The position numbers and the translations under genes were made by a program. The notes below the pieces were generated by a model. The model ran no database searches, was not told the origin of the DNA, and worked only from the letters and a program-made list of their open reading frames with translations. DNA of 9,377 nt from Oscillospiraceae bacterium (GTDB lineage Bacteria; Bacillota; Clostridia; Oscillospirales; Oscillospiraceae), in the NCBI GenBank assembly GCA_016302405.1, contig JAEDNR010000077.1:1-9377 (forward strand). The letters run 5' to 3'. Shown here in pieces: positions 5,435 through 9,377 of the stretch (position 1 is its first letter; every line of letters begins with the position of its first letter).

Positions 5435-7393
5435 ATGTGTGAAAAGTGTAAAGAAAAATTCTATATTACCACGCCCATCTACTATCCGTCGGCCAAGCTC
5501 CACATCGGCCACACCTACTGCACCGTGGCAACCGACGCCATGGCCCGCTACAAGCGGCTGCAGGGCTACGATGTGATGTTCCTCACCGGCACCGACGAAC
5601 ACGGTCAGAAGATTGAGGACAAGGCCAAAGATGCCGGCGTTACCCCCCAGCAGTTTGTGGACAATATCGTGGAAGGCCCCGGCGGCGTTCTGGACCTGTG
5701 GAAGCTGATGAATATCAGCTATGACCGGTTCATCCGCACCACCGACGACTACCACGTTGCCGCCATTCAGAAAATCTTCAAGAAGATGTACGATAATGGT
5801 GACATCTACAAGGGCACCTATAAAGGAAAGTACTGCAAGCCCTGCGAAAGCTTCTGGACCGAAAGCCAGCTGGTGGACGGCAAATGCCCCGACTGCGGCC
5901 GTGAGGTGCAGGACGCGGAGGAAGAAGCTTACTTCTTCCGGCTTTCCAAGTACGCCGGACGGGTGCAGGACCTGCTGGAAAACACCGACTTCCTGGAGCC
6001 CCGGAGCCGGGTCAACGAAATGGTGAACAACTTCATTAAGCCGGGCCTTGAGGACCTTTGCGTTTCCCGGACCAGCTTCACCTGGGGCGTACCCGTGGAT
6101 TTTGACCCCGGCCATGTGGTCTATGTGTGGATCGATGCCCTGTTTAACTACATGACCGCCCTGGGCTTCCAGAACGATAAATATCAGGACCTGGACAAGT
6201 TCTGGCCCGCCGATGTCCACTTTGTGGGCAAGGAGATCGTCCGGTTCCACTCCATCATCTGGCCCGCCATGCTCATGAGCCTGAATCTGCCCCTGCCGAA
6301 AAAGGTCTACGGCCACGGCTGGCTCCTGCTGGACGGCGGCAAAATGTCTAAATCCAAGGGCAATGTGGTTGACCCCTATATCCTGGCGGAGCGGTTCGGC
6401 GTGGATGCCCTGCGGTTCTTCCTGCTGCGGTCCTTCCCCTTTGGCTCCGACGGCAACTTCTCCAACGAGCTGCTGATTAATACCATCAACGTGGATCTTG
6501 CCAACGACCTGGGCAACCTGGTTTCCCGGACCGTCGCCATGGCCCAGAAATATTTCGGCGAGCACCTGCCCGCCCAGCAGGCTGCGGATGAAGAAAAGGA
6601 CGCCGAGCTTGTTACTATGGCTTCCTCTCTCCGGGGGAAGTACGAAGCCGAGATGGAAAAGTACGCTTTTCAGAATGCTCTGGCGGAGGTATTCAAGGTC
6701 ATCTCCCGGGCCAATAAGTATATTGACGAGAACGCCCCCTGGGTGCTGGCCAAGAGCGAGGAGAATAAGCCCCGCCTGGCCCGGGTGCTCTATAACCTGC
6801 TGGAAACCGTCCGGATCTGCGGCGGTCTGCTGACGCCCTTTATGCCGGACACCGCTGGAGAAATCGCCCGGCGCTTAGGCGGTGCCCGGATGGACTGGGA
6901 CAGCCTTGGTACCTTCGGCGTGCTGGATCCCCAGGTTGCGGTGGTCGCCGGCCCAGCTCTCTTCCCCCGGATTGACGTGGAGAAGGAACTGGCTGCCCTG
7001 GAGGAAATGAGCAAGCCCCCGGTGCCGGAGCTGGAAATCGAGCCCTATTCTGATGAAAAAGTGGATTTCGACACCTTCTGCAAGAGCGATTTCCGGGCAG
7101 TGAAGGTCAAGGATTGCAAGCCGGTGAAGAAGAGCGATAAGCTGCTGTGCTTCACCCTGGACGACGGCACCGGTACCGACCGGCAGATCCTCAGCGGCAT
7201 CGCGAAATACTACAAGCCCGAAGAACTGATCGGCAAAACCTTGGTGGCCATCACGAACCTGCCTCCCCGGAAGATGATGGGAAGGGATAGTAACGGCATG
7301 CTGCTGTCCGCTGTCCACACTGAAAAGGGCGAGGAAAAGCTGAATCTCATCATGATCAGCGATACCATCCCCGCCGGCGCGAAGCTGTGCTGA
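5435..7393 (+). CDS. metG: Methionyl-tRNA synthetase
   Basis: A 652-residue cytoplasmic class I aminoacyl-tRNA synthetase that charges tRNA-Met with methionine using ATP. The Rossmann core carries HIGH (23-26) and KMSKS (303-307). The connective insert has a zinc knuckle, C134-x2-C137 and C151-x2-C154. WIDALFNYMTALG (232-244) is a typical MetRS segment near the active site. An anticodon-binding helical domain follows (about 345-510). A C-terminal EMAP/Trbp111-type tRNA-binding domain (about 545-652) promotes dimerisation and tRNA capture. Length is standard for the long Firmicutes form. AGGAGG sits nine bases before the ATG. The short N-terminal extension MCEKCKEK contains an extra CxxC of unknown meaning. 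It is monocistronic, with its own promoter, leader hairpin and terminator. Confidence 0.98.
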   Translation: MCEKCKEKFYITTPIYYPSAKLHIGHTYCTVATDAMARYKRLQGYDVMFLTGTDEHGQKIEDKAKDAGVTPQQFVDNIVEGPGGVLDLWKLMNISYDRFIRTTDDYHVAAIQKIFKKMYDNGDIYKGTYKGKYCKPCESFWTESQLVDGKCPDCGREVQDAEEEAYFFRLSKYAGRVQDLLENTDFLEPRSRVNEMVNNFIKPGLEDLCVSRTSFTWGVPVDFDPGHVVYVWIDALFNYMTALGFQNDKYQDLDKFWPADVHFVGKEIVRFHSIIWPAMLMSLNLPLPKKVYGHGWLLLDGGKMSKSKGNVVDPYILAERFGVDALRFFLLRSFPFGSDGNFSNELLINTINVDLANDLGNLVSRTVAMAQKYFGEHLPAQQAADEEKDAELVTMASSLRGKYEAEMEKYAFQNALAEVFKVISRANKYIDENAPWVLAKSEENKPRLARVLYNLLETVRICGGLLTPFMPDTAGEIARRLGGARMDWDSLGTFGVLDPQVAVVAGPALFPRIDVEKELAALEEMSKPPVPELEIEPYSDEKVDFDTFCKSDFRAVKVKDCKPVKKSDKLLCFTLDDGTGTDRQILSGIAKYYKPEELIGKTLVAITNLPPRKMMGRDSNGMLLSAVHTEKGEEKLNLIMISDTIPAGAKLC

Positions 7394-7403
7394 AAACAGA
7401 ATC

Positions 7404-7439
7404 AAAAATGCTCTGCGGAAATTCCGCAGAGCATTTTTT
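7404..7439 (+). terminator. metG terminator
   Basis: CTCTGCGG/CCGCAGAG with flanking A-T pairs forms a long perfect stem centred at 7421, followed by six Ts (7434-7439). It begins about 11 bases after the metG stop. Because As precede the stem, it may act in both directions. Confidence 0.92.
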
Positions 7440-7512
7440 CAGGTGAAGCAAACAGGGGATCATTTTGTGTTGCTGCAAATGATCGTTTATCGCACTGGCG
7501 CGGCAGCGCCCC

Positions 7513-7561
7513 AAGGCTCCCTTGTGCAAAGGGAGCTGTCGCGAAGCGACTGAGGGATTGT
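7513..7561 (+). repeat. Two-hairpin repeat unit, left copy
   Basis: Hairpin 1 is GCTCCCTT/AAGGGAGC (7516-7523/7529-7536) with a 5-base loop. Hairpin 2 is GTCGC-GAA-GCGAC (7538-7550). The trailing ACTGAGGG is shared with the right copy. Repeats of the form AAGGCTCCC...AGGGAGCTGTC...GACTGAGGG are, from memory, common between genes of gut Clostridia. Confidence 0.75.
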
Positions 7562-7658
7562 GCAGTAAAACGTTTAATACTGACAACAAATCAGCGAAAA
7601 GGGACTGTAAAGGACACTGTCCGTTCTGACGATAGGTAGATGTGGAAGTCCTCCGTTA

Positions 7659-7709
7659 CAACCCCTCAGTCAGCTACGCTGACAGCTCCCCTTACACAGG
7701 GGAGCCCTT
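7659..7709 (-). repeat. Two-hairpin repeat unit, right copy (inverted)
   Basis: This is the reverse-oriented partner of 7513-7561. Hairpin 1 is GCTCCCCT/AGGGGAGC (7685-7692/7698-7705). Hairpin 2 is GTCAGC-TAC-GCTGAC (7669-7683). Differences from the left copy (a T-A pair becoming C-G, and one added A-T pair) keep both stems intact. Confidence 0.75.
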
Positions 7710-7847
7710 GCCGTGTACCGCATCGGACCGCATTCCATCCAAGGTAAAGTAGTCAGCTAAACGATCATTTACCGGTTACCCTATCATAGCACAGCATAAA
7801 CACGTTTTGAGCCAACCGGGAGGTTCCCTTTTGCAACCATTAGGTGC

Positions 7848-7877
7848 AAAAAAGAAGCGGGTTTCCGCTTCTTTTTT
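7848..7877 (-). terminator. Terminator of the ABC exporter gene
   Basis: A 13-bp stem (7848-7860 with 7865-7877, GAAGCGG/CCGCTTC core) has loop GTTT and A/T runs on both sides, so it can work in both directions. It lies 12 bases beyond the minus-strand ABC transporter stop codon and faces metG transcription arriving from the left. Confidence 0.9.
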
Positions 7878-7889
7878 GAATGTGCTTTC

Positions 7890-9377
7890 TTACTCCAGCT
7901 CGAATACGCCGGTGTACAGCTGATAATAGGTTCCCTTCTGGGCAATCAGGTCCTCATGGGTGCCCCGCTCGATAATGCGGCCGTGGTCCAGCACCATAAT
8001 GCAGTCGGAGTTCATAACGGTGCTCAGGCGGTGGGCTATGACAAACACCGTCCGGCCCTTCATCAAAGCGTCCATGCCGTCCTGCACCAGCTTCTCGGTA
8101 CGGGTATCGATGGAGGAGGTGGCCTCGTCCAGGATCATGACGGGAGGATCCGCCACCGCCGCCCGGGCAATGGCGATAAGCTGGCGCTGACCCTGGGAGA
8201 GGCTGGCGCCGTTGCCCGTCAGAACGGTATCATAGCCCTGGGGCAGCCGGGTAATGAAGTCGTGGGCATTGGCAAGCTTCGCGGCGTGGATGCATTCTTC
8301 GTCCGTAGCGTCCAGCTTGCCGTAGCGGATATTGTCCATGACCGTGCCGGTGAACAGGTTGGTATCCTGCAGCACCACCCCCAGAGACCGCCGCAGATCG
8401 GGCTTGCAGATTTTGTTGATATTGATGTCATCGTAGCGGATCTTGCCGTCGGCAATGTCATAGAACCGGTTAATGAGGTTCGTGATGGTGGTCTTTCCCG
8501 CGCCGGTGGCGCCCACAAAGGCTATCTTCTGGCCGGGCCGGGCAAAGAGGGTGATGTCATGGAGCACCTCTTTCTCCGGCACATAGCCGAAGTCCACATG
8601 ATCCATGGTAATGTCGCCTTTCAGCTCCCGGTAGGTAACGGTACCGTCCGCCTTATGGGGGTGCTTCCAGGCCCAGTGGCCGGTGTGCTCGGGGGTCTCG
8701 GTGATGGTGCCGTCCTCATGAATGACGGCGTTGACCAGCTTCACATAACCGTGGTCTTCCTCCGGTGCCTCATCCATCAGGTCGAAGATCCGTTCCGCGC
8801 CTGCCAATGCCATGACGATGGAGTTAATCTGGTTGCTGACCTGGGAAATGGGCTGGTTGAAGGACCGGGACAGGGTCAGAAAAGAGATCAGCTTGCCCAG
8901 GGTCAGCAGGCTCCCGCCGGAGTAGACGGCAAGCAGACCGCCCACGATGGCGAGAATGGCGTACTGGATGTAGCCCAAGTTATTGTTCACAGGGCCCATG
9001 ACGTTGGAGTAGGCACCGGCCCGGAAGGCGTTTTCCCGAAGCTTGTCGTTGAGGGCATCAAATTCCTTTTTTGCGGTTTCCTCATGGCAGAAGACCTTGA
9101 CCACACGCTGGCCGTTAATCATTTCCTCCACATAGCCGTTGACCGCGCCCAGGGCCCTCTGCTGGCCGATGAAGAAGCCGGCGGACTTGCCCGCCACCGT
9201 CTTTGTAACAAAGATAATTGCGGAGACGGTCAGCAGCAGCACCAGCGTCAGGATGGGCGAGGTGATCACCATGGCAATGAACACCACAATGAGCGTCGCA
9301 ACGGAGGAAATGCACTGGGGAATGGACTGGGAGATCATCTGCCGCAGGGTATCGATGTCGCTGGTGTAGCGGCTCAT
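7890..9377 (-). CDS. ABC exporter, permease-ATPase fusion (N-terminus beyond the window)
   Basis: The last 495 codons of a membrane exporter half-transporter (ABCB/MsbA-like). The frame is open at the right edge; the Met there (MSRYTSDIDTLRQ) is internal in this family, which normally has two more helices before it, so roughly 100 or more residues are missing. Visible are transmembrane segments (about 24-59 and 136-170), then a nucleotide-binding domain with Walker A GATGAGKT (289-296), Q-loop Q337, signature LSQGQ (393-397), Walker B VMILDE (413-418) with catalytic E418, and switch H449. LSQGQ for LSGGQ is tolerated in this family. An extra linker of about 50 residues (about 205-255, with HWAWKHP) joins the two halves, as in clostridial exporter pairs. 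Intact catalytic residues suggest an active subunit; a partner gene may lie just upstream, outside the window. Substrate unknown (drug or peptide). Confidence 0.93.
   Translation of the reverse strand: MSRYTSDIDTLRQMISQSIPQCISSVATLIVVFIAMVITSPILTLVLLLTVSAIIFVTKTVAGKSAGFFIGQQRALGAVNGYVEEMINGQRVVKVFCHEETAKKEFDALNDKLRENAFRAGAYSNVMGPVNNNLGYIQYAILAIVGGLLAVYSGGSLLTLGKLISFLTLSRSFNQPISQVSNQINSIVMALAGAERIFDLMDEAPEEDHGYVKLVNAVIHEDGTITETPEHTGHWAWKHPHKADGTVTYRELKGDITMDHVDFGYVPEKEVLHDITLFARPGQKIAFVGATGAGKTTITNLINRFYDIADGKIRYDDININKICKPDLRRSLGVVLQDTNLFTGTVMDNIRYGKLDATDEECIHAAKLANAHDFITRLPQGYDTVLTGNGASLSQGQRQLIAIARAAVADPPVMILDEATSSIDTRTEKLVQDGMDALMKGRTVFVIAHRLSTVMNSDCIMVLDHGRIIERGTHEDLIAQKGTYYQLYTGVFELE

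Larger units (their letters stand above)
7477..7770. repeat. Composite MITE-like element with 13-bp terminal inverted repeats
   Basis: AAATGATCGTTTA (7477-7489) and its exact complement (7758-7770) bound 294 bases. Inside are two head-to-head two-hairpin units (7513-7561 and 7659-7709) around a 97-base centre with no open frame of note. The plan matches the element at 4775-5163, but the sequences differ. It carries no transposase and no clear target duplication. Confidence 0.55.
7440..7889. other. 450-base intergenic region with a composite inverted-repeat element
   Basis: No gene is supported here. The stretch lies between two converging genes, so it needs no promoter. It holds a hairpin (GATCATTT 7458-7465 with 7477-7484), the composite element 7477-7770 and the ABC transporter terminator at 7848-7877. 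About 75 bases (7771-7847) show nothing recognisable. Confidence 0.75.

Noticed and set aside
4932..5576. Open frames across the intergenic repeats on both strands
   Set aside because: The translated repeats (for example peptides around NQSSDWCGNLL) are familiar spurious products of this repeat type, and one frame overlaps the metG start.
5336..6565. A 409-codon open frame on the minus strand
   Set aside because: It is antisense to metG, whose HIGH, KMSKS and zinc motifs make the plus strand certain. The composition is that of a shadow frame.
7356..7589. A 77-codon minus-strand frame after metG
   Set aside because: It runs through the metG terminator and a hairpin repeat, and has no ribosome site or recognisable sequence.
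4775..7770. A CRISPR array
   Set aside because: Repeats occur as inverted pairs at irregular spacing, not as regularly spaced direct repeats.

Overview
The window looks like chromosomal DNA of a GC-rich member of the Clostridia, most likely a gut Oscillospiraceae (Ruminococcaceae-type) bacterium. The basis is Firmicutes-style AGGAGG ribosome sites, consensus -35/-10 promoters, coding sequence rich in G/C at third codon positions, a clostridial-type small P-loop protein, and palindromic intergenic repeats of a kind I associate with this group. The genus cannot be fixed from the sequence alone.

Layout. (1) Positions 147-1447, minus strand: a MarR-type regulator followed two bases later by a short metal-dependent amidohydrolase, a probable two-gene operon with a promoter at 1477-1504. 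(2) Positions 1582-3417, minus strand: glucose-6-phosphate isomerase (pgi), then a 136-residue P-loop NTPase with its own promoter and a strong terminator at 1532-1565. (3) Position 3774 onward, plus strand: a ROK-family glucokinase divergent from pgi, so the first two steps of glycolysis flank one 356-base control region. (4) Positions 5435-7393, plus strand: methionyl-tRNA synthetase (metG), with a strong promoter, a terminator-like hairpin in a short leader, and a terminator behind it. (5) Positions 7890-9377, minus strand: the C-terminal part of an ABC exporter whose N-terminus lies beyond the right edge.

The coding genes are mostly ordinary housekeeping functions. The unusual material is intergenic. 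Three of the four longest gaps (3418-3773, 4731-5434, 7394-7889) hold large inverted-repeat structures. One is a 166-base imperfect palindrome in the probable pgi leader. The other two are composite elements, each with a head-to-head pair of hairpin units inside a 13- or 15-bp perfect terminal inverted repeat. In both pairs the two units differ mainly at positions that keep the stems paired. This resembles REP/BIME or MITE elements and argues that the folded form matters. No convincing new protein-coding system was found.
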